Shown: piece after piece, positions 9,110-19,600 of the stretch | How positions within the stretch are numbered: the first letter of the stretch is position 1 | How the letters are laid out: each line of letters starts with the position of its first letter | Assembly (NCBI GenBank): GCA_946631295.1 | Contig: CAMOZY010000005.1 | Span: 1 to 64,000 of the forward strand | Length of the DNA: 64,000 nucleotides | Direction of reading: 5' to 3' | From: an uncultured Lachnospiraceae bacterium | GTDB taxonomy: Bacteria; Bacillota; Clostridia; Lachnospirales; Lachnospiraceae | Translations under genes and position numbers: made by a program | The notes under the pieces: model-generated | Told to the model about the DNA's origin: nothing | Seen by the model: only the letters and a program-made list of their open reading frames with translations | Database searches by the model: none

Positions 9110-11377
9110 TTACTGCATCAGTGCGCCGGTTTCCTCGTCAAAATGACAAAGTACTCCGTCTATCAGGAGATCGCCCTTGGCCATGATACCGGTCTTGGTG
9201 TCATAGTAATATGTATTTCCTGCCTGATCGGGGTAGAGCTGGGCAAGAGTACCGGTTATGTGAACCCATCCCTTGAGCATCTTGCCGTTTTCGTCGTAGC
9301 GTACCCACTTACCGGTTTTGTTTATAATGCAATAATAGACGTAGATCTCCATTCCTTCATCGGAATTCTTGGCTTCATTCCAGATCACTGAATTATCCCA
9401 TCCACCTTCGCCCTGATAAACGTAAGGCATCCAGACTTCCTTACCGACTGCCTTTGCTCCGCCATAGACAGAATCGAGCCAATACCAGCCGTCTGATGCG
9501 GGATCATAGATCTCTCGTCCGCGTACTGTACCGTCGCCCACCACACCTTTTGGATCGCCGGAGGTTCCCTGGCGTACTCCGCGTTCGTACCAGTAGCTCT
9601 TTCCGTCCGTATGAATCCATACACAGTCAGGCACGGAGGAACCGGATCCGTTAGAATCTCCGCCATTCGCAGGCATTCTGTTAGAAACTCCGTCGCCCGA
9701 AGGGATTCCGTTACCGTGTACTATAGATGAATATGAAGCCGCTTCATCAAGATTGAAGATCTTATCGGCACCGGCTGCGAGCTCTTCGATTGTTATTCTT
9801 CCATGAGGATAGCAGTTAGTTCCGTTGTTTCCGAGTACTTCGAACTGGATGGCCCAAGTAAAAGCTCCCCATCCGTAATATTCTATGGAAAAGAAATCAT
9901 TGAACCAGTCGGTCCGTCCGTAGTCAAAAGATGTGCCGAGTTTCATATATCCCGCAAGTCTGTGGGCCATAAGCGCAAAATCTTCTCTGTTGATAAGCTC
10001 ATCCGGACAGAAACTATCGGAACAGATGCTGGGATAGCCGAAACAGATATTATTGGCTTCACCCCATCTGATCGCAGATTCATAGGGAGAGCCCGATATA
10101 TCGGTAAAGCGTGTGCCTGATCCTGCGCCCGGGCAGCCGGCTTTCTCCCAGAGTAGTTCTATGGCCTGGCCTCTTGTTGCAAACTGCTCAGAATCTGAAT
10201 GGCCGTCATTTGTATCGTAATAGCATTCGGGAACGACTGCCGGATTGCCACCGTCTGTTATGACCGGTTTTCCGTCATCAACTACGAGGCAGTGTGTAAG
10301 ATCTTCGAAGTATTCCTCGCTTCCGCCGTATTCAATGGTATATGAATGAACATACCCGAGCTGGGGCTCGTCCATATACACGCCGGTTTCTAATGTCCTG
10401 ATCAGATAGGGATTATTACTGATATCTACGGAAGGAAGATCCCTGAGCCCGAATGCATACAGATTATAGAGCTGATGATTGTTCGAAAGGTCAAGGGCCG
10501 GAAGCTGATAATCACATTCAAGACGAAGATCGGCAAGTCTGGGATTGGCTGTGACATTGAGATATCTGAGATCCTCGTTATATCCGCAGATGAGAATTTG
10601 AAGCTGCGGGTTATTGCTCATATCAAGGCTTGTTACGCCGTTATTTGCACAGTTATAGAATTCGAGTCCGGTAAGGAAGCTGATGTCCACATCACCGAGA
10701 TTCTCATTATCCCAGATATCAAGTCTCTTGAGCATAGTGTTACCAGCCAGTTCAAGCGAAGTGAGGTGGTTCTTGAATGCATCCAGCTCACAGAGAAGGG
10801 GATTGCCTGACAGATCGAGAGAGGTAAGTCCGCATTTGCTGCAGAACAGATTCTCAAGATCGTGGTTCTGGCTGAAGTCGATGCTTGTCAGGTTGGGATT
10901 GGAATTACATTCAACATATGCAAGCTTCGGGTTGTTTGTGAAGTTGATGGATGTAAGGTTGCAATCGAAGCAGTATACCCATTCGAGCTTATCAAGACCT
11001 GTAAAGTCAAGATAAGTAAAGTCATTTTCAGAGCACCATATTCCCACAAGGTCGGTATTGTGTGACAGATCCCAGTCGGAAATATGATTTCGAAGGCACC
11101 AGAGTCCCTGGATATAAGGGAAGTATTCGATGCCTTCCACTGAATAGATATTGCAGCCTTCACAATGGATGTTCCTGACAGACTCTCTTTCGTATGTGGA
11201 AAGATAACCGTTTCCGTCACGGTCGTAAGCTCTTATGGCTTCCCTGAAGCCGTAGTCCGGGAAATGATTCTCATCGATGGGAATGTCTCCTTCGGCATGG
11301 ACCGGAAAAGAAGGTAAGATTGGCAGAAGCATGGCTGCCGCAACCAAAAGTGCAAGAAGTCTGGATCTTTTTTTCAT
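9110..11377 (-). CDS. secreted leucine-rich repeat protein with SLH-like region and C-terminal cell-wall-binding-type repeats
   Basis: 755 aa; signal peptide; many LTSLDLSGNP-type LRRs; SLH-like FTDISGSPYESAIRWGEANNICFG; C-terminal YYYDTKTGIMAKGDLLIDG. Confidence 0.8.
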   Translation of the reverse strand: MKKRSRLLALLVAAAMLLPILPSFPVHAEGDIPIDENHFPDYGFREAIRAYDRDGNGYLSTYERESVRNIHCEGCNIYSVEGIEYFPYIQGLWCLRNHISDWDLSHNTDLVGIWCSENDFTYLDFTGLDKLEWVYCFDCNLTSINFTNNPKLAYVECNSNPNLTSIDFSQNHDLENLFCSKCGLTSLDLSGNPLLCELDAFKNHLTSLELAGNTMLKRLDIWDNENLGDVDISFLTGLEFYNCANNGVTSLDMSNNPQLQILICGYNEDLRYLNVTANPRLADLRLECDYQLPALDLSNNHQLYNLYAFGLRDLPSVDISNNPYLIRTLETGVYMDEPQLGYVHSYTIEYGGSEEYFEDLTHCLVVDDGKPVITDGGNPAVVPECYYDTNDGHSDSEQFATRGQAIELLWEKAGCPGAGSGTRFTDISGSPYESAIRWGEANNICFGYPSICSDSFCPDELINREDFALMAHRLAGYMKLGTSFDYGRTDWFNDFFSIEYYGWGAFTWAIQFEVLGNNGTNCYPHGRITIEELAAGADKIFNLDEAASYSSIVHGNGIPSGDGVSNRMPANGGDSNGSGSSVPDCVWIHTDGKSYWYERGVRQGTSGDPKGVVGDGTVRGREIYDPASDGWYWLDSVYGGAKAVGKEVWMPYVYQGEGGWDNSVIWNEAKNSDEGMEIYVYYCIINKTGKWVRYDENGKMLKGWVHITGTLAQLYPDQAGNTYYYDTKTGIMAKGDLLIDGVLCHFDEETGALMQ

Positions 11378-11562
11378 GATTTCCCCCCTGAAACAATATC
11401 AGAATATATAACAGAATACATTATATCATTCTATGTTGAAAAGTCTGATGGATAAATTTATGAATGTGACAAAGTGACTGCACATCTTTTATTTTGCGAT
11501 TATCATTTTGTAAGTATGTTAAAATAAGTCCATGAGGGTTATTTTCTGGGGAGGCTAACAGC

Positions 11563-12321
11563 ATGGAAGAAGAATATAAAGTGAAGAAAGAGTATTTTGA
11601 GGTTGTTAACGGACGGAATCAGACCATAAGGGGCGTGCTGTTCAGACCTGATGAAGAGGGAGTGAAATTTCCGACCGTGATCTTTTCACACGGATTCGGC
11701 GCATGCTACGAGATGTTCCTGCATCATGCACAGTGGTATCCGGAAACTGGGATTGCCATCGTGTTCTTCGATTTCTGCGGCGGCGGAATGAATACAACGA
11801 GTGATGGACAGCTGAATGAAATGACTGTCCTGACTGAAGCAGATGACCTTGAAACCGTGATAGATAAGGTAAAGACAATGCCCTTTGTCGATGAGGATAA
11901 TCTTTTCCTTCAGGGTGAGAGCCAGGGAGGATTCGTATCGACCATAATAGGCGTAAGGCGAAGAAGTGAGATAAAGGGACTTGTTCTGTGGTATCCGGCA
12001 TTTGTCATTCCCGATGATGCCGGGAAAAGACTTGCAAAGGGCGAAACCAATGTATTCGGAATTGAGCTTTCTCCCAATTATGACACGGATGCCGTTTCCA
12101 TCGATGTCGAAAAGATTCAGAAGAGCTTTGGAAATCCTGTGATCATCATACACGGCGATGCAGATCCCGTGGTTCCTGTCGATTATTCAAGAAGAGCCGT
12201 GAAAAATTTTGCTGATGCTTTACTGATAGAGATTAAGGATGCCCAGCACGGCTTCAATGAAATTGATGGTACCGATGCAAGGAATGCATCCATTAAGTTT
12301 ATAAAGGATAATATCGGGTGA
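11563..12321 (+). CDS. alpha/beta hydrolase
   Basis: 252 aa; VIFSHGFGACYEMF, GESQGGFVS nucleophile elbow, IHGDADPVVPVDYS, AQHGF. Confidence 0.9.
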   Translation: MEEEYKVKKEYFEVVNGRNQTIRGVLFRPDEEGVKFPTVIFSHGFGACYEMFLHHAQWYPETGIAIVFFDFCGGGMNTTSDGQLNEMTVLTEADDLETVIDKVKTMPFVDEDNLFLQGESQGGFVSTIIGVRRRSEIKGLVLWYPAFVIPDDAGKRLAKGETNVFGIELSPNYDTDAVSIDVEKIQKSFGNPVIIIHGDADPVVPVDYSRRAVKNFADALLIEIKDAQHGFNEIDGTDARNASIKFIKDNIG

Positions 12322-12324
12322 TAA

Positions 12325-12363
12325 AAAAGATTCCGGCAGTTCACGGCTGCCGGAATCTTTTTA
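12325..12363. terminator. bidirectional intrinsic terminator
   Basis: AAAAGATTCCGGCAG...CTGCCGGAATCTTTT between convergent genes. Confidence 0.88.
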
Positions 12364-12915
12364 TGATAAGGGAATAAATCGTCTCAGTTTTTGCGTAAGC
12401 GTAAGAGCCAGGACTATCTTGATGATATCCGGAAGGATAAAAGGAAATACGCACCATGAAAGAGCTGTTAGGATACCTACCGGCTCTTTTGTTTTCGTGT
12501 AAAGAATGATGAACCATGCAGTTCCGAATGCATAGCAGATAATGAGTCCCGCTGCCATCGAGATTGCAAGGATGAGAGTTTTTTGTTTTGCTTTTTTACG
12601 TGAGATGATCTCAAACATCCACATCACAAGTGCTGCGAAGATGAAGCCTATTATGTATCCGCCCGTTGTTCCGATGATTGCACCGATTCCACCCTTAAAA
12701 CCCGAAAACACAGGCAGTCCCACCATTCCAAGAAGAATGTAGATGAGTACTGTGACAGTGCCGCGCTTTCCTCCCAGCAAACCTGCAGTAAGGAAAACAG
12801 CAAAAGTCTGCATGGTGAACGGAACCGCAGCGGGAATCTGTATCCACGAGCATACTGCGATCATTGCAGCGAACATCCCTGTATAAACAATATTCTGTAA
12901 CTTTGTATTTTTCAT
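12361..12915 (-). CDS. bioY: BioY biotin ECF transporter S component
   Basis: MKNTKLQNIVYTGMFAAMIAVCSWIQIPAAVPFTMQTFAVFLTAGLLGGKRG; start set at 12915 because the longer ORF runs into the operator. Confidence 0.9.
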   Translation of the reverse strand: MKNTKLQNIVYTGMFAAMIAVCSWIQIPAAVPFTMQTFAVFLTAGLLGGKRGTVTVLIYILLGMVGLPVFSGFKGGIGAIIGTTGGYIIGFIFAALVMWMFEIISRKKAKQKTLILAISMAAGLIICYAFGTAWFIILYTKTKEPVGILTALSWCVFPFILPDIIKIVLALTLTQKLRRFIPLS

Positions 12916-12961
12916 TTTTTTTAACTGAAGTGATATTGAGTAAAGTGTAAATCCGACAAAA

Positions 12962-12994
12962 AATGTTAACCCGACAGAAAGAGATGTTAACATT
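12962..12994. promoter_or_regulatory. BirA-like biotin operator 1
   Basis: AATGTTAAC-N15-GTTAACATT, perfect dyad upstream of bioY. Confidence 0.75.
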
Positions 12995-13004
12995 GATTGC
13001 TTGA

Positions 13005-13037
13005 AATGTCAACCAAATGAAAAAAAGAGTTAACAAT
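13005..13037. promoter_or_regulatory. BirA-like biotin operator 2
   Basis: AATGTCAAC-N15-GTTAACAAT, same architecture and spacer as operator 1. Confidence 0.6.
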
Positions 13038-13206
13038 CCTCCGATATTCCCGGCCAGCCCTTTTATCCATCGATATTCCGGCAGCATATCCCTGAAAACG
13101 CCTTCATCCCATCCGGTTTCGTCTTGTGCTTTTTTCCACGATTACCACTAAATATTGTAATATTTCAGATATTTCATAAATTGTTAGACAATTTTTGAGA
13201 AAACTA

Positions 13207-13235
13207 TTCAATTTTTCAGATTATAGTGCTATAGT
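13207..13235 (+). promoter_or_regulatory. putative sigma70/A promoter for glgCD
   Basis: TTCAAT-N17-TATAGT. Confidence 0.45.
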
Positions 13236-13384
13236 AAATTATGCAATACGTGTAATGCCCGATGGGAACTGCGAGAAAACGTATTCCAAGCACTTCGGGA
13301 AAAATATAGAAAATAACTGTTCCGGGTTCTCTTTTCCGGGAAGGGGTATTCCATAAAACATCAAGATCGGGGAGGCTTTCTCAC

Positions 13385-14653
13385 ATGGTAAAGAAGGAAA
13401 TGATAGCCATGCTTCTGGCAGGTGGACAGGGATCCAGACTGGGTGTGCTTACGTCCAAGGTTGCAAAGCCCGCTGTTTCCTTTGGCGGAAAATACAGGAT
13501 CATCGATTTCCCGCTGTCTAACTGTATCAACTCGGGTGTTGATACGGTCGGCGTGCTGACACAGTATCAGCCCCTCAGACTCAATTCACATATAGGTATC
13601 GGTATCCCATGGGACCTTGACAGAAATATCGGCGGCGTCAGCGTTCTGCCGCCTTATGAGAGTGTTCAGGGAAGTGAATGGTATTCCGGTACAGCTAACG
13701 CCATCTACCAGAATATGGAGTATATCGAGAACTATAATCCCGATTACGTCCTTATCCTTTCCGGGGACCATATCTACAAGATGGATTATGAGGTTATGCT
13801 CGATTTTCATAAGGCAAAGGGTGCGGATCTTACCATCGCGGTCATGCCTGTCCCCATTGAAGAGGCATCCCGCTTCGGTATCATGATCACCGATGAGGAC
13901 AGAAGGATCGTGGACTTCGAGGAAAAGCCCAAGAATCCCCGCAGCAATCTCGCTTCCATGGGTATCTATATCTTTAACTGGAAAACACTTCGCGACGGAA
14001 TGCTCGCCCTCAAGGATCAGCCGAACCTGGATTTCGGTAAGCACATAATCCCTTACTGCAGGGATAAGGGTGCCGGACTTTATGCGTATGAGTTTAATTC
14101 CTACTGGAAGGATGTTGGAACTCTTCATTCCTATTGGCAGGCCAACATGGAGCTTATAGACATCGTTCCCGAATTCAATCTCTACGAGGAATACTGGAAG
14201 ATCTATACCAAGAGTGATATCCAGCCGCCGCAGTATTTTTCTGCAGAGTCGGAAGTTTCAAGATGCATCATCGGTGTAGGAAGTGAGATAGAAGGCAAGG
14301 TCTACAATTCAGTCATCGGATGCGGCGTAAGGATCGGAAAAGGCACGGTTGTCAGAGATTCGATCATCATGAACGAGACGGTGATCGGTGAAGGCTGTGA
14401 CATCAATAAGGCGATCATCGCAGAGAAGGTTCGTGTCGGTAACAATGTTGTGATGGGCATAGGAGACGAAGTTCCAAACGACACCGCACCTCAGATATAC
14501 ACTGACGGACTTGTCACCGTCGGTGAAAAGAGTGATATACCTGACGGAGTTAAGATAGGCAAGAACTCCGTTGTATATGGTGTCACAACTAAGGAAGATT
14601 ATCCTGATTCATATCTTGGATCAGGCAAGACCCTTATCACGGCAGAGGATTGA
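13385..14653 (+). CDS. glgC: glucose-1-phosphate adenylyltransferase
   Basis: 422 aa; [38 protein letters not shown]. Confidence 0.97.
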   Translation: MVKKEMIAMLLAGGQGSRLGVLTSKVAKPAVSFGGKYRIIDFPLSNCINSGVDTVGVLTQYQPLRLNSHIGIGIPWDLDRNIGGVSVLPPYESVQGSEWYSGTANAIYQNMEYIENYNPDYVLILSGDHIYKMDYEVMLDFHKAKGADLTIAVMPVPIEEASRFGIMITDEDRRIVDFEEKPKNPRSNLASMGIYIFNWKTLRDGMLALKDQPNLDFGKHIIPYCRDKGAGLYAYEFNSYWKDVGTLHSYWQANMELIDIVPEFNLYEEYWKIYTKSDIQPPQYFSAESEVSRCIIGVGSEIEGKVYNSVIGCGVRIGKGTVVRDSIIMNETVIGEGCDINKAIIAEKVRVGNNVVMGIGDEVPNDTAPQIYTDGLVTVGEKSDIPDGVKIGKNSVVYGVTTKEDYPDSYLGSGKTLITAED

Positions 14654-14663
14654 GGAGAAGAAT

Positions 14664-15785
14664 ATGAGAGCAATCGGAATTATACTTGCCGGCGGTAACA
14701 ATCACAGAATGGCTGAGCTTTCGCAGAGAAGAGCGGTATGTGCCATGCCCATAGCGGGCAGCTACAGAAGTATCGATTTCACCCTCAGTAACATGTCCAA
14801 TTCCCATGTTCAGAAGGTTGCGGTCTTTACCCAGTATAATGCTGGAAGTCTTAACAGACATATGAACTCTTCGAAATGGTGGGATTTCGGACGTAAGCAG
14901 GGCGGATTATATGTCCTTACACCTGCCATGACATCCGACAACAGCAGCTGGTACAGAGGTACAGCGGATGCGATATATCAGAATCTCAGTTTCCTTAAGG
15001 AAAGCCATGAGCCCTATGTAATAATCGCTCCCGGTGACTGCGTGTACAAGATGGATTTCAATACTCTTCTTGAGTATCACGTGGACAAGAAGGCGGATAT
15101 CACCGTTGTCTGCAAGGATATGCCGGAAAGTGCGGATATGTCCCGCTTTGGAACTATCATGATGAATGAGGAGATGAGAGTCGTCGGCTTTGAGGAAAAG
15201 CCTCTGCAGCCCAAGACAAGGACTATCTCCTGCGGTATCTATATCATCCGCAGAAGACTTCTTATCGATGTGATAGAAAAATGCGCAGAAGAAGACAGAT
15301 ACGATTTTGTACGTGATGTTATCATCAGATACCGTGACGTAAAGAGAATCTTCGGATATAAGATCACTTCCTTCTGGAAAAATATTGCATCCGTTGAGGA
15401 TTACTACGACACCAATATGGATTTCCTTAATCCTCAGGTCAGGGATTACTTCTTCAATCAGTATCCCAACGTATATTCCAAGGTTGATGATCTTCCTCCC
15501 GCAAAGTACAATCCCGGTGCACAGATGCGCAATGCGCTTGTATCCAGCGGATGTATCGTAAACGGAACCGTTGAGAATTCAATCCTGTTCAAGTCAAGCT
15601 ACATCGGCAATAATACGATCATCAGGAATTCGATAATACTCAATGATGTCTACATCGGTGATAATGCTGTCATCGAAAACTGTATCGTGGAGAGCCATTC
15701 CACTCTTAATGGAGGAGAGGTTCATCGTGGAGAGGATGGACGCATTAAGGTTGTGGTTGAGCAAAGAGAGAGATTTGTGATGTAG
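14664..15785 (+). CDS. glgD: glucose-1-phosphate adenylyltransferase subunit GlgD
   Basis: MRAIGIILAGGNNHRMAELSQRRAVCAMPIAGSYRSIDFTLSN, directly after glgC. Confidence 0.93.
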   Translation: MRAIGIILAGGNNHRMAELSQRRAVCAMPIAGSYRSIDFTLSNMSNSHVQKVAVFTQYNAGSLNRHMNSSKWWDFGRKQGGLYVLTPAMTSDNSSWYRGTADAIYQNLSFLKESHEPYVIIAPGDCVYKMDFNTLLEYHVDKKADITVVCKDMPESADMSRFGTIMMNEEMRVVGFEEKPLQPKTRTISCGIYIIRRRLLIDVIEKCAEEDRYDFVRDVIIRYRDVKRIFGYKITSFWKNIASVEDYYDTNMDFLNPQVRDYFFNQYPNVYSKVDDLPPAKYNPGAQMRNALVSSGCIVNGTVENSILFKSSYIGNNTIIRNSIILNDVYIGDNAVIENCIVESHSTLNGGEVHRGEDGRIKVVVEQRERFVM

Positions 15786-15804
15786 TTCTTATCAAAGGGG
15801 GATT

Positions 15805-15836
15805 AAAAAGGTGCAGCCTTTCGGTTGCACCTTTTA
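15805..15836 (+). terminator. intrinsic terminator after glgD
   Basis: AAAAGGTGCAGCC-TTTC-GGTTGCACCTTTT. Confidence 0.85.
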
Positions 15837-16029
15837 TAATGCAGATCTCTTTTATAATGCAGATCGTATGACTGCAGCAATGCAGGTCTTGTTTGCTGCC
15901 ATGCTATATATGCAAATTTGTTATTGACGTAACTGTTCACAGAATATAGTCTTAATATGTCGAAAAAGAAAACGTACGGACGGGGTGAAGAGCCCGGTCC
16001 GCATATCCACATGTCCGGAAGGAGTAAAA

Positions 16030-16611
16030 ATGAAAATGATCGTAGGCCTGGGAAACCCGGGCAGAGAATATGAACATACACGTCATAATGTAGGATTTGA
16101 TGTGATAAGCGCTCTCGCAGAAAAGCTTGGCATAGGAGCAGGTATGTGGAAGGCTGAACACCGCGCTCATACCGCAAGAGGAATGATAGGGACCGAGAAG
16201 GTGATCCTTGTAAAGCCTCAGACCTTTATGAATCTGTCGGGGGAAGCGGTAAGAGAACTTAACGATTACTATAAGCTTGACGGAGTAAGTGACATCATTG
16301 TCATTTCTGATGATGTTGCTCTGCCCACAGGACATATACGTATCCGCACAAAGGGCAGTGCAGGAGGACATAACGGTCTTAAGAATATCATCCTTCACAT
16401 GGGAAGCGAGGAATTTGCAAGAGTAAGAGTCGGTGTCGGAGAATCCGGAGGTGACATGGTGGGACATGTTCTCGGACATTTTTCCTCAGAGGATTCCAAA
16501 CTGATGAATGAAGCTTATAAGAATGCTGCTGATGCCATATGCTGCATGATCGAAAACGGAACAGACATTGCAATGAGCAGGTTCAATACAAGGAAAAATG
16601 ATGAACATTAA
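16030..16611 (+). CDS. pth: peptidyl-tRNA hydrolase
   Basis: MKMIVGLGNPGREYEHTRHNVGFDV; LVKPQTFMNLSGEAV; SAGGHNGLKN. Confidence 0.97.
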   Translation: MKMIVGLGNPGREYEHTRHNVGFDVISALAEKLGIGAGMWKAEHRAHTARGMIGTEKVILVKPQTFMNLSGEAVRELNDYYKLDGVSDIIVISDDVALPTGHIRIRTKGSAGGHNGLKNIILHMGSEEFARVRVGVGESGGDMVGHVLGHFSSEDSKLMNEAYKNAADAICCMIENGTDIAMSRFNTRKNDEH

Positions 16612-19600
16612 CAGCAGTTTGCTTAAGCCGCTTGAAGATATAGCGGATATCGACTATTTAAGAACAGTGATTAAAGGCGGCAGCGCACGGTTTCCGAAGG
16701 GGACGGTGTCTGTTGCCGGCTGCGGTGATTCGCAAAAGCTTCACATGATAGCAGGACTGTCTCCTGATGTAAAATGCCGTATCATCCTGACATATGATGA
16801 TATAAGGGCGAGAGCGATCGCTGATGAATTCCGTCTGTATGATGAAAATACGTTTTATTTTCCTGCAAAGGATCTGATCTTTTTCCAGTCGGATATAAAC
16901 AGTAACGACCTTGTAAGAGACAGGATCAGAACATACAGAGCACTTCTTGAACGTGACAGCCTTACTGTTGTCACGACTTATGCTGCAATGATGACAAGAC
17001 AGGTGCCGATGAATAATGACATGTCTGTCATAAAGATTGAAGCAGGCGGTACAGTGGATCCTGACGAGCTCAGGAAAAAGCTTATGTTCCTTGGGTATGA
17101 CAGATGTGCGGAGGCACAGAGCCCCGGGCAGTTCTCAATCCGCGGAGATATCATAGATATATTCGATCTTACGGAAGATAATCCCTATCGTATAGAACTT
17201 TGGGGAGATGATGTTGAATCTGTAAGGGTATATGATCCATACTCGCAAAGATCCATTGAAAACCTTGAGAGTATCTGTATTTATCCTGCATCAGAGCTGC
17301 TGATGGGAGATGAGAGATTAAAGCGCGGACTTGATCTCATAATGAAGGATGCCGAAAAGCAGTCGGAAAGACTCAGGAAGATATTTAAGACCGAGGAAGC
17401 CCACAGGGTTAAGACTGATGCAGAGAGACTGAAAGAGGATCTTACCGAGATTGGCCGTAAGCTTAACCTCGAAAGCTATCTTCTGTATTTTTATCCGGAT
17501 GAAACTCTTTCTTTTCCGGAATGGGTAAAGTCGATCTTCGGTGACGGAGTAAGGTTCTTTGCTGATGAGCCCGCAAGATGTATCGGACAGGGCAAGGCGG
17601 TCGAAATGGAATTCAGGGAGAGCATTTCATCCAGACTTGAAAAGGGGTATGCGCTTCCCGGTCAGGCCGATCTTCTTTGCAGACAGGCACTCATACTCGA
17701 AGAAATGGAGAGCATGGGACTGACAGGACTTTCTGTATTCGATTCATCCCAGGAAGGCTTTTCTCCTTTGTATAAGACCGATATAGGCGGACGGAATGTC
17801 CAGGTGTATAACGGAAATGCAGAGCTATTAAAGAAGGATCTTATCTCATTCAAAAAACGCGGATACAGAACTGTTATCTTCTCGCAGTCCCGCACAAGAG
17901 CCGACAGAATGAGACAGGAACTGGGAGATGACGGGATTGTCTGCTCATATACGGAGGATACGGAAACACCTCTTGAAGCCGGAAGCATAACTATCATGTA
18001 CGGATACGTGGAAAGGGGCTTCGAGTATCCGATGCTGAAGCTTGTTGTTATCGCTGAAAATGACATCTTCGGCGGACGCATCCGCAAAAAGAAAAAGAGA
18101 AAATCATCGACTTATTCCGGCAATAGAATCACATCCCTGGACGATCTGCATCCCGGCGATTACGTTGTGCATGAGACATATGGTCTCGGAGTGTATAAGA
18201 GTATTGAAAAGATCGCATCCGGTGATTCGGTCAAGGACTATATAAAGCTCGAATATAACGGCGGAGGAGTGCTGTATGTCCTTGCGACCGAGCTGGATAT
18301 GGTGCAAAAGTACGCATCCGCTGATATTGATAAAAAGCCCAAGATAAACAGACTTGGAACAAAAGAGTGGGAGAGGACCAAGAGTAAGGCCAGGGAATCT
18401 GCTGAGGGTATAGCAAGAGATCTGGTGGAGCTGTATGCAAAAAGACAGGCTGCACCCGGATTTATATATGGTCCGGATACAGTCTGGCAGAGAGAATTTG
18501 AAGAAACGTTTCCTTTTGAAGAGACCGAGGATCAGCTTGATGCAATAAGGGATACCAAGGCTGACATGGAAAGCGGAAAGGTCATGGACAGACTTATCTG
18601 CGGAGACGTCGGCTTCGGAAAGACCGAGATAGCGATAAGAGCAGCTTTCAAGGCAGTGCAGGAAGGAAAGCAGGTTGCATGTCTTGTGCCTACGACCATC
18701 CTTGCACAGCAGCATTTTGCGACATTTACACAGAGGATGAAGGACTTTCCCGTAAGCATCGGTCTGCTTTCGAGATTCAGGACCACTAAGGAGATCAAAA
18801 AGACTATTGAGGATCTCAGAAAAGGTCTCGTTGATATCGTGATCGGAACACACAGACTTTTATCCGATGATGTTGCATTTAAAGATCTCGGACTGCTGAT
18901 CATAGATGAGGAGCAGAGATTTGGTGTTGCGCATAAGGAGAAGATCAAGAAGCTCCGTGAAAATGTTGATGTCCTTACTCTTTCTGCAACTCCCATTCCC
19001 AGAACTCTGGAGATGAGTCTTGCAGGGATCAGGGATATGAGTCTTCTTGAAGAGCCACCCACGGACAGGCAGCCCATCCAGACCTTTGTCTGCGAATATA
19101 ATGAAGAGATAGTAAGAGAAGCAGTATCGAGAGAACTTGCAAGAGGCGGGCAGGTTTATTATCTGTACAACAATGTCAGAACCATACCCGATCATACCGA
19201 TGCACTCAGACAGTTCCTTCCCAATGCCCGTATAGAATATGCCCACGGTCAGATGAAGGAGAAGGAACTTGAGGATGTCATGTATGATTTCATTAACGGT
19301 GACATTGATGTGCTTGTAAGTACGACCATCATCGAAACCGGCATGGATATTCCGAATGTTAACACTCTTGTCATCTATGATGCCGATAAATTCGGACTTT
19401 CACAGCTCTATCAGCTGAGGGGAAGAGTCGGAAGGTCATCAAGAGTTGCATTTGCATTCCTGATGTACAGGCAGAACAAGATCCTTTCAGAGGTTGCTGA
19501 AAAGAGACTCGGAGCGGTAAGGGAGTTTACCGACCTTGGAAGCGGATACAGGATTGCGCTCAGAGATCTTGAGATAAGAGGTGCGGGAAACCTTCTCGGA

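Noticed and set aside
12916-12993. Upstream extension of bioY from 12993
   Set aside because: Would place coding sequence over the BirA-like operator; MKNTKLQN at 12915 matches the usual BioY start
18104-18853. 249-aa minus-strand ORF inside mfd
   Set aside because: Antisense to conserved mfd helicase motifs; no domain recognised
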